Shown: positions 15,725 to 24,550 of the stretch, piece by piece
Layout of the letters: each line of letters starts with the position of its first letter
How positions within the stretch are numbered: position 1 is the stretch's first letter
Origin: Streptomyces sp. CB00316
GTDB taxonomy: Bacteria; Actinomycetota; Actinomycetes; Streptomycetales; Streptomycetaceae
NCBI RefSeq assembly: GCF_001905595.1
Contig: NZ_LIXI01000002.1
Span: forward strand, 434,001-498,000
Length of the DNA stretch: 64,000 nucleotides
Direction of reading: 5' to 3'
Translations under genes and position numbers: made by a program
Notes under the pieces: model-generated
The model's database searches: none
What the model saw: the letters and a program-made list of their open reading frames with translations, nothing else
What the model was told of the DNA's origin: nothing

Positions 15725-16669
15725 TCAGTCCGTCACCGTGAGCGGACCGTACGCGTCCGGGCGGCGGGTGGTCAGGAACGGGAACAGCTCCAGCCAGTCG
15801 CGGCGGGCGTCGAGATCGAGGTCCGCGACCAGGACGGCCGGCTCGTCGCGCGGGGCCTGGGCCAGGACGCGGCCGTACGGGTCGACGATGAAGGAGCTGC
15901 CGTAGAAGGTGAGCCCGTTCTCGGCGCCGATCCGGTTGGGAACGATCATGAAGGTGGCGTTGGCGATGGCGTTGCCGGTGATCACCTTCTGCCACAGCGG
16001 CTGGGAGTCGAAGCCGGGGAAGCCGGGCTCGGAGCCGATGGCGGTCGGGTAGACGAGGACGTCGGCACCGGCCAGCGAGTAGGCGCGCGCCAGCTCCGGG
16101 AACCACTGGTCCCAGCAGGTCGGCAGGCCGAAGCGGGCCTCGTCGACCGTGACCAGCGGGAAGGCGTCGTCGCCCGCCGGGCCGGCGCGGAACCAGTCGT
16201 CCTCGTAATACCCCTCGGTGACCGGGATGTGGGTCTTGCGGGTGCGCTGGGCGAGGGTGCCGTCGGGGGCGACGAGGATCGCGGTGTTGTAGCCGAGGCC
16301 GTCGTCCTGGCCGTCGGGCGCCGGGGCCTTCTCGTACAGGGAGGCGTGGACGTGGAGGCCGTGCTCGCGGGCGGCCTCGGCGGCGAAGGTGAAGGTGGGA
16401 CCGGTGAGCAGCTCCTCCGGCTCGGCCGGCGCGGGGTGGTCGGCGCGGCGGACGACCGCGAAGTACGGCGAGAGCGTCAGCTCCTGGAGGCAGACCACCC
16501 GCGCCCCCTCGGCCGCGGCGAGGCGGATGCCCTCCCGCAGGGCGGCGCGGTGCTCGGCGGGGTCGCGGTGCCACCGCTGCTGGACGGCCGCGACGCGCAG
16601 GGGGGCGCGCTCGGCGGGGCGGGTCCGGGTCGGGGAGGCGGGCGGGTTGTACGCGGTGATCAGGCGCAT
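15725..16669 (-). CDS. Nitrilase-superfamily amidase (N-carbamoylputrescine amidase-like)
   Basis: 314 residues from ATG 16669, the start that matches the family and has RBS GGAACTGG; upstream codons would run through the operators. Triad residues: E63 (CLQELTLSPYF), K145 (RKTHIPVTEG), C185 (LPTCWDQWFPE). EGYYEDDWF and the WDQWFPE form resemble AguB/beta-ureidopropionase-type C-N hydrolases. A likely role is cleaving a carbamoyl-amine or amide in polyamine or pyrimidine-type catabolism. It is divergent from a LacI regulator with palindromic operators between them, so it is probably induced by its own substrate. A run of nine G (16681-16689, C on the coding strand) lies just upstream of the RBS. 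Confidence 0.82.
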   Translation of the reverse strand: MRLITAYNPPASPTRTRPAERAPLRVAAVQQRWHRDPAEHRAALREGIRLAAAEGARVVCLQELTLSPYFAVVRRADHPAPAEPEELLTGPTFTFAAEAAREHGLHVHASLYEKAPAPDGQDDGLGYNTAILVAPDGTLAQRTRKTHIPVTEGYYEDDWFRAGPAGDDAFPLVTVDEARFGLPTCWDQWFPELARAYSLAGADVLVYPTAIGSEPGFPGFDSQPLWQKVITGNAIANATFMIVPNRIGAENGLTFYGSSFIVDPYGRVLAQAPRDEPAVLVADLDLDARRDWLELFPFLTTRRPDAYGPLTVTD

Positions 16670-16720
16670 GACCAGTTCCAGGGGGGGGGAGGGGCCGGGG
16701 GCAGGCACGGGGCGGAGGAT

Positions 16721-16738
16721 TGCCGGAACGTTCCGGCA
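16721..16738. promoter_or_regulatory. LacI-type operator, copy 1
   Basis: Perfect 18-bp palindrome TGCCGGAACGTTCCGGCA with a central CG, typical of LacI-family sites. It is 51 bp upstream of the amidase start. Confidence 0.85.
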
Positions 16739-16755
16739 GGGACCGAATCTAACCG

Positions 16756-16773
16756 TGCCGGAACGTTCCGGCA
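16756..16773. promoter_or_regulatory. LacI-type operator, copy 2
   Basis: A second identical copy of TGCCGGAACGTTCCGGCA, 35 bp centre to centre from copy 1 and 43 bp upstream of the LacI GTG. The pair lies between the divergent starts and should control both genes. Confidence 0.85.
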
Positions 16774-16816
16774 ACCCATCACCTCGCACGATCACCACCG
16801 TCTAGACTTCACCCCC

Positions 16817-17965
16817 GTGACCTCCCGGACCGTGACCCTGCTCGACGTAGCCCGCGCCGCCGGGGTCTCCAAGAGCACCGCCTCCGACGCCCTCCAGGGC
16901 TCGGGCCGCGTCGCGCGCGCGACCAGGGACCGGGTCCGCGCGGTGGCGGAGGAGCTCGGCTACCGGCCCAACAGCGCGGCGCGGCGGCTCCGCCGCTCCA
17001 GCACCGGGGCCATCGGACTGCACCTGCCCCAGACCGCGACCCGGCTGGATTACTACATGAACCTCGCCTTCGGGGCCGTCGCACGCGCCCAGGAGGAAGG
17101 CCTCGACGTGGTCCTCCTCGCCCCGGCGAGCACCGCGGGCGCCGTGGCGGGCCCGGGTGGCACGAGCGGACCGGTCGCCTCGCGGGTCGACGGGCTGCTG
17201 GTGATCGACCCCGAGGTGGACGACAGCGCCGTGCCGGGGCTGCTGGACGCGGGGGTTCCGGTGGTGACCGGGGAGCGCTACCTCGGCCCCACCGCCACCC
17301 CCACCGGCGCCGTGATCTGCGACAACGCCGCCTCCCTCACCGCGCTCCTGGACCACGTCACCGAACGCGGCGCCCGCCGCCCCGCCGTCCTGGCACCCGC
17401 GGGCACCTCCGCCTGGGCCACCGCCCTGCGGGCCACCGCCGCCTCCTGGGGTCAGGAGCGCCGGGTGGACGTGGCGCTGCGGACCGTGCCGTTCGCCGCC
17501 ACGCCGGGCGAGGCCGAGCAGACGACGCTCGCCCTGCTGCGGGCGGACCCGGCGGTGGACGCGGTGATCTGCGCCCCGGACGGCGCGGCCCCGGGCGTCC
17601 TTCGGGCGGCGGCGACTCTGGGCCGTACGGTCGGCAGCGCCTCGGGCCGTACGGTCGGCACCCCCTCCGGCCGTACGGTCGGCGAGACCAGCACCCCCCG
17701 GACCGGCACCCCTCGCCGTACGGTCGGCGAGACCGGCGCCCACCCCCGTACCCGTACCCCCCTCCTCGTCGCCTCCTGCGTGGACGGCACCGCCACCCGC
17801 TCCGCCGAGCCGCCCGTCACCGCGGTCGACCTGCGCCCCGCCGCGTACGGGCGCGCCTGCGCCGAGCTGCTCTGCGACATCCTCGCGGGCCGCACGCCCC
17901 CCGACACCGTGCGCCGCCACGCCTGGGCACTGGAGACGCGGGCCTCCACCGTCGGGCCCGCCTGA
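16817..17965 (+). CDS. LacI-family transcriptional regulator
   Basis: 382 residues from GTG 16817. The N-terminal HTH LLDVARAAGVSKSTASDALQG and hinge region RPNSAARRLRR are classical; the periplasmic-binding-like domain follows (GAIGLHLP, DGLLVIDP). No clear RBS precedes the GTG, so the message may be leaderless. Between about residues 268 and 316 the effector domain is interrupted by a low-complexity segment with repeated GRTVG units. It probably represses the divergent amidase and itself through the two palindromes. Confidence 0.88.
   Translation: MTSRTVTLLDVARAAGVSKSTASDALQGSGRVARATRDRVRAVAEELGYRPNSAARRLRRSSTGAIGLHLPQTATRLDYYMNLAFGAVARAQEEGLDVVLLAPASTAGAVAGPGGTSGPVASRVDGLLVIDPEVDDSAVPGLLDAGVPVVTGERYLGPTATPTGAVICDNAASLTALLDHVTERGARRPAVLAPAGTSAWATALRATAASWGQERRVDVALRTVPFAATPGEAEQTTLALLRADPAVDAVICAPDGAAPGVLRAAATLGRTVGSASGRTVGTPSGRTVGETSTPRTGTPRRTVGETGAHPRTRTPLLVASCVDGTATRSAEPPVTAVDLRPAAYGRACAELLCDILAGRTPPDTVRRHAWALETRASTVGPA
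17621..17728 (+). repeat. GCCGTACGGTCGGC repeats inside the LacI gene
   Basis: Four near-identical copies of GCCGTACGGTCGGC (at about 17622, 17646, 17670 and 17715; first intervals 24 bp) encode repeated GRTVG peptides. The 24-bp spacing keeps the frame. This is a recent in-frame tandem expansion within a coding region. Confidence 0.8.
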
Positions 17966-18103
17966 GCAGGACAGCGACGCGGCGCGAGGAGCACCGCGCC
18001 CGGGCCCCAGCGCAACCGATCAACTCAGCACCGCAGTCAGCCCGTTGTGGCAGGGTGGAGTCGTGGCGCGCACGCGCGCAAGCGTCTTCTTGAGGGAGTG
18101 TGT

Positions 18104-19330
18104 ATGCCCACCGCACACCAGGTGCCAGACATCCTGTCACCCGATTTCGAGGCGAATCCCTATCAGGCGTACCGCCTGATGCGCGACGCGTTCCCCCTCT
18201 TCCGACACGAGGCCACGGGGAGTTATGTGATCTCGCGCTACGAAGATGTGGCGTACGTCTTCAAGGACAAGAAGGGCGAGTTCACCACCGAGAACTACGA
18301 CTGGCAGATCGAACCCGTACACGGACGGACGATCCTCCAGCTCAGCGGAGGCGAGCACGCCGTGCGCCGGGCCCTGGTGGCTCCCGCCTTCCGGGGCAGC
18401 GACCTGCGGGAAAAGTTCTTACCCGTCATCGAACGGAATTCACGCGAGCTGATCGATGATTTCCGCGCCTCCGGTTCGGTCGACCTGGTCGCCGACTATG
18501 CGAGCCGTTACCCGGTCAATGTGATCGCGGACATGCTGGGTCTCGACACGGCCGACCACGCGCGATTCCACCGCTGGTACACGGCCGTCATCGCCTTTCT
18601 CGGCAACCTGTCGGGCGATCCGGAGGTCGCCGAGGCGGGTGAGCGGACGCGTGTCGAGTTCGCCGAGTACATGCTGCCGATCATCCGGGAACGGCGGAGG
18701 AATCCGGGCGACGACCTGCTGTCCACGCTGTGCACCGCCGAGGTCGACGGCGTCCGGATGAGCGACGAGGACATCAAGGCCTTCTGCAGCCTGCTGCTCG
18801 CCGCCGGCGGTGAGACCACCGACAAGGCGATCGCCGGCATCTTCGCCAACCTCCTCCTCCACCCTGAGCAGTTGGAGGCGGTCCGCGCCGATCACTCCCT
18901 GATCCCCCAGGCGTTCGCCGAGACGCTGCGCTACACCCCGCCGGTCCACATGATCATGCGACAGGCGGCGACGGACGTGGAGCTCAGCGGCGGCACCGTA
19001 CCCGCGGGAGCCACCGTCACCTGCCTGATCGGCGCCGCCAACCGCGACGAGAGCCGCTACCGCGCCCCCGACACCTTCGACATCTTCCGCACCGACCTGA
19101 CCACCACGACCGCCTTCTCGGCGGCGGCCGACCACCTCGCCTTCGCCCTCGGCCGCCACTTCTGCGTCGGCGCCCTGCTGGCCAGGGCGGAAGTCGAAAT
19201 CGGCGTCGGCCACCTGCTGAACGCCATGCCCGACCTGCGGGTCGCCGACGGCTTCGACCCGGTGGAGCACGGCGTCTTCACCCGCGGACCGAAGACGCTG
19301 CCGCTCCGCTTCACCCCCGTGTCCGGCTGA
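18104..19330 (+). CDS. Cytochrome P450
   Basis: 408 residues from ATG 18104 (RBS GAGGGAG). I-helix AAGGETTD (233-240), ExxR as ETLR (273-276), and heme loop FALGRHFCVG with Cys354 are intact, so it should be an active soluble class I P450. No ferredoxin or reductase is adjacent and no biosynthetic neighbour identifies the substrate. It is downstream of the LacI gene on the same strand but with a 138-bp gap. Confidence 0.9.
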   Translation: MPTAHQVPDILSPDFEANPYQAYRLMRDAFPLFRHEATGSYVISRYEDVAYVFKDKKGEFTTENYDWQIEPVHGRTILQLSGGEHAVRRALVAPAFRGSDLREKFLPVIERNSRELIDDFRASGSVDLVADYASRYPVNVIADMLGLDTADHARFHRWYTAVIAFLGNLSGDPEVAEAGERTRVEFAEYMLPIIRERRRNPGDDLLSTLCTAEVDGVRMSDEDIKAFCSLLLAAGGETTDKAIAGIFANLLLHPEQLEAVRADHSLIPQAFAETLRYTPPVHMIMRQAATDVELSGGTVPAGATVTCLIGAANRDESRYRAPDTFDIFRTDLTTTTAFSAAADHLAFALGRHFCVGALLARAEVEIGVGHLLNAMPDLRVADGFDPVEHGVFTRGPKTLPLRFTPVSG

Positions 19331-19349
19331 GCGCGGAGAGACCTCCCGG

Positions 19350-19886
19350 TCAGGTGGTGCAGGCCATCGCCCTCTTCACCCTGGGGACGAAGTCGACCAT
19401 GAACGCCTCCATGTCGCTCCGGTGATCGGTCACGTCTTCCCCGCTCTTGTCGCGCGCGATGAGAAGCACGACCAGGTGATCGGCCTGCGGCAGGCCACAC
19501 GAGGTGCTGATCATGATGTTGTTGTCGCCCATCGCACCGGAACCGTCGAACGGCAAGGGCGCCATCTTCTTCCGGTTCGTGAACCGGAAGCTTTCGTGCT
19601 TGCTCATCGGATCGTAGAACTTGTCGACCTGTTCCACGGTGAGAGAGACCGCCGGAAAGTCGTCCACGCTCACGTCGCAGTTGCTTCCGCTCTTCGTGAC
19701 GATGGACGTATCGGTCACCTCGAGCTTGTCACCGTCGGGAAGAAGAGCGGACAGCTCCTTCTCCCCCACCGGGACGCCGCATACATCCTTCGGTATCGCG
19801 TACTCACGTGACGACCCGCAACCCGAGGTGAGCAGAGACAACCCGAGGAGAGCCACTGCGGCGCCTGCTCGGAAGCCTTTCTTCAT
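19350..19886 (-). CDS. Secreted lipoprotein, DUF3558-like size, function unknown
   Basis: 178 residues from ATG 19886 (a GTG at 19889 is an alternative). The signal peptide ends in the lipobox LLTSGC, so the mature protein begins at Cys and is membrane-anchored. Four further Cys (about CGVPVG, SNCDV, STSCGL, MACTT) could form disulfides outside the cell. It is translationally coupled (TGATG) to the large coiled-coil protein upstream, suggesting one extracellular complex. Confidence 0.75.
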   Translation of the reverse strand: MKKGFRAGAAVALLGLSLLTSGCGSSREYAIPKDVCGVPVGEKELSALLPDGDKLEVTDTSIVTKSGSNCDVSVDDFPAVSLTVEQVDKFYDPMSKHESFRFTNRKKMAPLPFDGSGAMGDNNIMISTSCGLPQADHLVVLLIARDKSGEDVTDHRSDMEAFMVDFVPRVKRAMACTT

Positions 19887-21985
19887 CACTGGTCTCCCAC
19901 AACCCCTTCGGCCTTCCTATTTCCGTCGTTGGCGGACGCCCCGATGGAGTCGTAGACACCGTGATTCTTCGAGTACCCCTCGTGCGTCGGGTCCTCGGCC
20001 CAGTCGGAGTTCACCTTGTACCACTCATCGGCAATGGCCCGAAGCTGGCCGTTCCGACTTGCGTAGGTCTCCTTATGTTCCGCCTTCGCGGTTGCGTTGA
20101 TCTCATTGGACTTGTCCTGGAGCCAAGCCGTCGTAATGGCGTCGACGCCTCGCTGCAGGGGGTCGCCGATGACGCCCCCGCCGAGCGGCGTGAGGGCACC
20201 GCCCACAAGGTGGTAGGTCCACGTCTTCTTCCACGTGGCGTCGGTGAGGTCGCCGTCCTTCTTGTCGTTGGTCGCCTGGTACCTGGCTTCCTCGAGGAAC
20301 CCGATGGTCCGGCCGGCCTTGCTGAGGCTGTCCTCGGGATGCGCCTTCTCCGTGTGGATGTCCGCCAGGATGGCGAAGTTCATCTGCTCGTTGAGCAGAC
20401 CGTAGCTGTCCTTGTTACGGGAGATCTGCTTGCTCACTTCCATGAGCTGACCGGAATCAAGGCCATTGGACCCGAGCGGGTCACTCATGGATTTATGGAC
20501 GGCCTCACCGTGGTTGCCCATGGCCCTGGCCATGTCGTCGCGCATTTCCGCCGGGAAATCGTTCTCGGTCTGCGCGAGGAACGCGAGTGAGCGCTTCATG
20601 GCATCGGTCTGTTCCGGAGTGTGCTCCTGAAACTCCACACCCTCGGCGCCCGGGTCACTGACGCCCGAGACCGCCGCGAACATAGCCTTGCCCGTCGCCT
20701 CCAGCGCCGGATTGGGCCCATCGTCCAGCGGCGTGTCGTCGAAGGACGTGCGCTTCTTGAGCACCCACTCCGCGTTGTCCTGCGGCTCCTTGGCGTTGAA
20801 GAACTCCGTCGACGCGTCCGGGCTGTTCGCGAGCGCCGTCATGAAGCCGGTCATCGGATCGCGGCCGAAGTCCTCGTCGCTCATGAAGTTCATCTTCGGC
20901 GTGTTCGGGCCGCCGACACCGCCGGACCAGAAGTTCCCGGGAAGCTTCATCTTCTTCTCGGTCTCGACCAGCGCATTGCCGTACTTGTTGAGGAACTTGT
21001 CGTCGTAGTCCCCGACCCGCATGAGGTTGCTCATCAGCTGGTAGCCCCATACCTGCGAGCCCCGGGTCTGGTACCGCTCGCCCGCGAGCTTCACCATGTC
21101 GTTCTCCCACGCGCGCATGGCAGGGCTGTCCGACTGGGTGGCGCCGGCGATGGTGAGGCCGAGGTTCTTCTGGAAGTCGCCGAGCTGGTTCAGCTGCGTG
21201 CGGGCCAGGTCGTTCGGGGAGGAGACCTCGGTGAGGTCCGCCCAGAACTCCAGCACGCCCTTCGGACCGAGCGTGGTGGCGAACTTCTCCTGGAACAAGG
21301 GGTCGTTCTTGTACGCACCGAGCGTGGAGTTGAGCTTCTGAAACTCGGCGGGCGTCATCTCGTCACCCTTCTCCTTGATGAGCTTCGCCGCCTCCTCCGC
21401 CTTCTTCAGTGCGTCGGCCGCGGAGTCGCGATCCTTGTACTGGGCACCGGAGAAGCCCACCTCGGCCTGGTCGGCGATGGCCTTCAGGACCTTCGCCGCG
21501 CTCGTGTCGCTCTCGGTGGCCCGGTTCAGGATCCGCTGTACGTCGTCCCGTAGATGGTCCACGTCCTGCTGCGAGTGGTCCGCGACCTGGGTGCCCTTGG
21601 CCGCCCGGTCGGGGTGAATGACCATCGTGACGGTGAAACCGCCGTTGCCGGTGGACGCCACCGTGATGTTCTTCTTCCGGCCCCGCTCCAGCGCCTGGTC
21701 CAGCTCGGTCTTGTACTCCACGAGTTCGTCGCGAGTGTCCTTGAGAACGTTGTGGATCGTCGTCGCCTGCGTATGAGCGTCGCTGAACTCCCCCGCCGTC
21801 TTGGTGATGAACTCCCGGGAGACCGAGGCGTTCAGCCCGGCCCAGTTCGCCTTGTCCGCCTTGGCCTTGAGGTCGTCGCGGGCGTCGGTCTCCAGCGCCT
21901 TGAGTTTGTCGACCACGCCTTTCCAGGCGGTGATGGCCTCGTTGAGCTCGGCGAAGTTGCCGTGACGCAGGGTTTCGAGGTCCAT
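19886..21985 (-). CDS. Large WXG100-like protein (DUF6571-type)
   Basis: 699 residues from ATG 21985, which overlaps the previous stop. The N-terminal ~110 residues are helical with a WAGLNA turn (LETLRHGNFAELNEAITAWK onward), like WXG100/LXG proteins handled by ESX/type VII systems. The rest is largely helical with a glycine-rich hydrophobic stretch near the C-terminus (LVGGALTPLGGGVIGDP). No signal peptide, no enzymatic motif and no toxin domain could be recognised. Its partners are the small helical protein before it and the lipoprotein after it. Confidence 0.7.
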   Translation of the reverse strand: MDLETLRHGNFAELNEAITAWKGVVDKLKALETDARDDLKAKADKANWAGLNASVSREFITKTAGEFSDAHTQATTIHNVLKDTRDELVEYKTELDQALERGRKKNITVASTGNGGFTVTMVIHPDRAAKGTQVADHSQQDVDHLRDDVQRILNRATESDTSAAKVLKAIADQAEVGFSGAQYKDRDSAADALKKAEEAAKLIKEKGDEMTPAEFQKLNSTLGAYKNDPLFQEKFATTLGPKGVLEFWADLTEVSSPNDLARTQLNQLGDFQKNLGLTIAGATQSDSPAMRAWENDMVKLAGERYQTRGSQVWGYQLMSNLMRVGDYDDKFLNKYGNALVETEKKMKLPGNFWSGGVGGPNTPKMNFMSDEDFGRDPMTGFMTALANSPDASTEFFNAKEPQDNAEWVLKKRTSFDDTPLDDGPNPALEATGKAMFAAVSGVSDPGAEGVEFQEHTPEQTDAMKRSLAFLAQTENDFPAEMRDDMARAMGNHGEAVHKSMSDPLGSNGLDSGQLMEVSKQISRNKDSYGLLNEQMNFAILADIHTEKAHPEDSLSKAGRTIGFLEEARYQATNDKKDGDLTDATWKKTWTYHLVGGALTPLGGGVIGDPLQRGVDAITTAWLQDKSNEINATAKAEHKETYASRNGQLRAIADEWYKVNSDWAEDPTHEGYSKNHGVYDSIGASANDGNRKAEGVVGDQ

Positions 21986-22413
21986 CAACGCTGGGTCCTC
22001 TCGGTGAATCCCTCGTCCAAGGTGGAGATGCTGCTCACGGTGGAGTAGATGTGGTACTCGTCCCCGGCATGGGCGTTCTTGGTGTAGTCCATGTGGTTGG
22101 AGATGTGTGCGCACGCGTCCAGCAGCGAGGTCAGCTGCTTCTCCCACCTCTTCTGTACGTGGTCGAGCCCGCCGCCGAGCGCGAAGCCCTGGGTCGTCAG
22201 GTCCTTGGCCGCGGTCTGACTAACGGACCAGGCGTCACGCCCGTCCTTGCCCAGCCTCTCGAAGAGCTTGAAGGCGCTGTCCCCCACGGCCGCCAGATCC
22301 TTCTGGCTGACCTTGAGGTCGCCGCCCGGCGCCACCCCGCCGCCTTCGTCGGGAACCTGGTTGAGCTGCATGGCCGCCTGGCTCTTCAGCTGCTCCCACT
22401 CGTCCCAAGCCAT
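21985..22413 (-). CDS. Small helical WXG100/ESX-like protein
   Basis: 142 residues. Central helices LAAVGDSAFKLFERLGKDG and SVSQTAAKDLTTQGFALGGGL resemble the excretion-type partner proteins encoded ahead of DUF6571-like proteins in Streptomyces. First gene of a three-gene operon with one-base overlaps. It probably pairs with the product of the next gene before secretion (inference); no secretion apparatus is in the window. Confidence 0.65.
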   Translation of the reverse strand: MAWDEWEQLKSQAAMQLNQVPDEGGGVAPGGDLKVSQKDLAAVGDSAFKLFERLGKDGRDAWSVSQTAAKDLTTQGFALGGGLDHVQKRWEKQLTSLLDACAHISNHMDYTKNAHAGDEYHIYSTVSSISTLDEGFTERTQR

Positions 22414-22868
22414 GAAGGCTTCCTCCCCCGTGAGCTACGCCTCGTACGTTCGATTCCTCAACGTACCAAGAGCGGTCCGGCGGCGATCGAGCCCTGGGGC
22501 GCCCCGGTCGCAAGCCCCGATCACCCCGGCCACCCGGCTCGCGGCGCCGTATGCGATGGAGCGCTGCACCGCTCACCCCCAACCCACCGCCTCATGAGGG
22601 GAATCCAGCCGGAACGCCCTCCTCCACGTCTCCGCAATGTGAACGTTCTGCGTCGAGTGGCAACTGGCCTGGCGAGCTTGACATTTCGTCGTGCGGCCGG
22701 TGATAAGATCATCTTACTTCCAGTGGGCTGATGGCGTATGGGGGCATTCCGGGAGGGATGAATTCCTCGGCCCCACCTTCGGAGGGGCACCTCCCGAAGC
22801 GGCGCACGGTCGTGGCGAACGAGCCCTGATCGCGTGCCGCATGACGGGGTGTCAAGCCGTTTCCAGCC
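22414..22868. promoter_or_regulatory. Divergent intergenic region between the ESX-like operon and the conservon
   Basis: 455 bp without a convincing gene. It has a 13-nt palindrome TAAGATCATCTTA at 22704-22716 in an AT-rich patch that stands out from the GC-rich surroundings. This is a likely promoter or operator for the conservon. GAAGTGAG before ATG 22890 is a plausible ribosome binding site. Confidence 0.45.
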
Positions 22869-22889
22869 ATGGCACTTGAAGTGAGTCTC

Positions 22890-24149
22890 ATGACATTTCC
22901 ACAGGGCCCCGTCATCTGGGCGCTGGTTGTCGTAGCACTGGTCGCCGTGGGTGCCGTCCTGCGGGCTCGCGCGACCAACATCAAACTGCGCAGACGCAAC
23001 GCCGAGCTGAGCGCGGAGAGCGGCACGCTCCTGCGCCAGCGGGACGAGCTCCACGTCGTCCACAACGGGCTCCTCCAGCGGCAGGCCTCCGAGCTCGCCG
23101 AGGTCCGCAAGGACGCCGAGGAGGAGACCAAGGCGGTCCTCAAGGCGGCCGTCCGCACCCTCCAGGGCCTCGCCGACGAGCAGCAGGTCGTGATCGAGAA
23201 GGCCCAGCGCAAGTACGGCGACGACCCCGGGATCCTCGCCGACCTGATGGCCATGGACCACGCCAACAGCCAGTTCGGCCGGCGTGCCCAGGGCATCGCG
23301 GTGCTCTGCGGCGGCTGGCTCGGCCGGCGCGAGACCGTGGCCTCCGTCTTCGACGTGGCCCGCAGCGCCCAGGGCCGTATCCGCCATTTCGACCGGGTCC
23401 GGGTCAACGGCCAGGTGAACTTCTCGGTCGTCAGCCGGGCCGTCGAGCCGGTCGCGGTGGTCCTCGCCGAGCTGCTCGCCAACGCCACCAACTACTCCGC
23501 CCCCGGCACCCCGGTGGAGATCAACATCCAGGCCGTGCCGACGGGCGTCTGCCTCATCGTCGACGACGCCGGTCTCGGCATGGGCCAGGAGGAGAAGGAC
23601 CGCGCGGCGGCCCTCCTGACCCCCCAGGCGGCGATCAGTGTCTCCAGCCTGGGCATCCCGCCGCAGTTCGGGTTCGCCGTCTCCGGGATGCTCGCCGCCC
23701 GCTACGGGTTCCGGGTCTCGGTGGACTCCGTTTCCCCCTATGGAGGCGTACGCGCGGTGGTACTGATCCCCGACGAACTGCTCACCACGGAGGTGCCGCA
23801 GTCCGCCGCACCCGCTGAGACATCCGAGGCGCCCCAGGCGTACGGAAGCCAGCAGCCGCAGGCCGCCCCGCAGCCGGACCAGTGGCAGCAGGCCCCCGCG
23901 CCCACCCCGCTCTTCCCGCCGGCGGCCCAGCGCCAGGACACCGCGACGCAGCAGCTCGCCCAGATCACCACCACCTCCGGCGGGCTGCCCAAGCGTCGTC
24001 GCAAGAGCCCGGTCTCCGCGGTGCCCCCGGCCACCCCGCAGCCGGTCCGCAGCAACGAGGAGACCGCCTCCCGCCTGGGCGCGTTCCAGCGCGGCACCCG
24101 CTCCGGGCGGGACACGACGACGACCACGGAAGGATCCGAGATCCAGTGA
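22890..24149 (+). CDS. cvnA: Conservon sensor kinase-like protein CvnA
   Basis: 419 residues from ATG 22890 (an ATG at 22869 has no RBS). One N-terminal membrane helix (VIWALVVVALVAVGAVL), then a coiled coil, then a HATPase_c domain with ELLANATNYSAPGTPVEI (N box) and DDAGLGMG (G1). The C-terminal ~110 residues are Gln/Pro-rich and probably disordered. Conservons use such proteins as membrane receptor scaffolds for a small GTPase, resembling eukaryotic G-protein systems. No conserved phospho-accepting His box was recognised. It overlaps cvnB (GTGA). Confidence 0.9.
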   Translation: MTFPQGPVIWALVVVALVAVGAVLRARATNIKLRRRNAELSAESGTLLRQRDELHVVHNGLLQRQASELAEVRKDAEEETKAVLKAAVRTLQGLADEQQVVIEKAQRKYGDDPGILADLMAMDHANSQFGRRAQGIAVLCGGWLGRRETVASVFDVARSAQGRIRHFDRVRVNGQVNFSVVSRAVEPVAVVLAELLANATNYSAPGTPVEINIQAVPTGVCLIVDDAGLGMGQEEKDRAAALLTPQAAISVSSLGIPPQFGFAVSGMLAARYGFRVSVDSVSPYGGVRAVVLIPDELLTTEVPQSAAPAETSEAPQAYGSQQPQAAPQPDQWQQAPAPTPLFPPAAQRQDTATQQLAQITTTSGGLPKRRRKSPVSAVPPATPQPVRSNEETASRLGAFQRGTRSGRDTTTTTEGSEIQ

Positions 24150-24550
24150 ACCCCGATCTGTCCTGGGTACTCAACGATGTGCTCCAGGTACCCGGAGCCC
24201 GGCACGCGATCCTCGTATCCGCCGACGGCTTGCTGCTCGCCAACTCCAGCGAGATCGGCCGGGACGACGCCGAGACCGTCGCCGCGGCCATGAGCTCCAT
24301 GCAGTCCCTCAGCCGGGCCGTCGCCCCCTTCATCGGCACCCGCAGCCCTGGCCGCTGGCGGCAGACACTCCTGGAGTACGAGGACGGCTGGATCTTCCTC
24401 ATCGCCGCCGGCACCGGCGCCTATCTCGCCGCCACCGCCGCCGCCGACGTGGACATGGAGGCGATGTCCTTCCGTATGCAGCAGCAGGTCACCGCGCTGG
24501 GGAAGGCGATGACCACGCCGCCCCGCGAGAACGCGGGCAGCGAGATATGA
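24146..24550 (+). CDS. cvnB: Conservon roadblock/LC7 protein CvnB
   Basis: 134 residues starting at GTG 24146. The roadblock/LC7 fold is visible (LNDVLQVPGARHAILVSADGLLLA, then the glycine-rich IAAGTGAYLA). In conservons it works as a GTPase-activating or scaffolding partner of CvnD. The start lies within the cvnA stop. Confidence 0.92.
   Translation: MNPDLSWVLNDVLQVPGARHAILVSADGLLLANSSEIGRDDAETVAAAMSSMQSLSRAVAPFIGTRSPGRWRQTLLEYEDGWIFLIAAGTGAYLAATAAADVDMEAMSFRMQQQVTALGKAMTTPPRENAGSEI

Noticed and set aside
17621-17728. CRISPR-like array
   Set aside because: Repeats are in frame within a LacI gene, spacers are under 12 bp and no cas genes are near.
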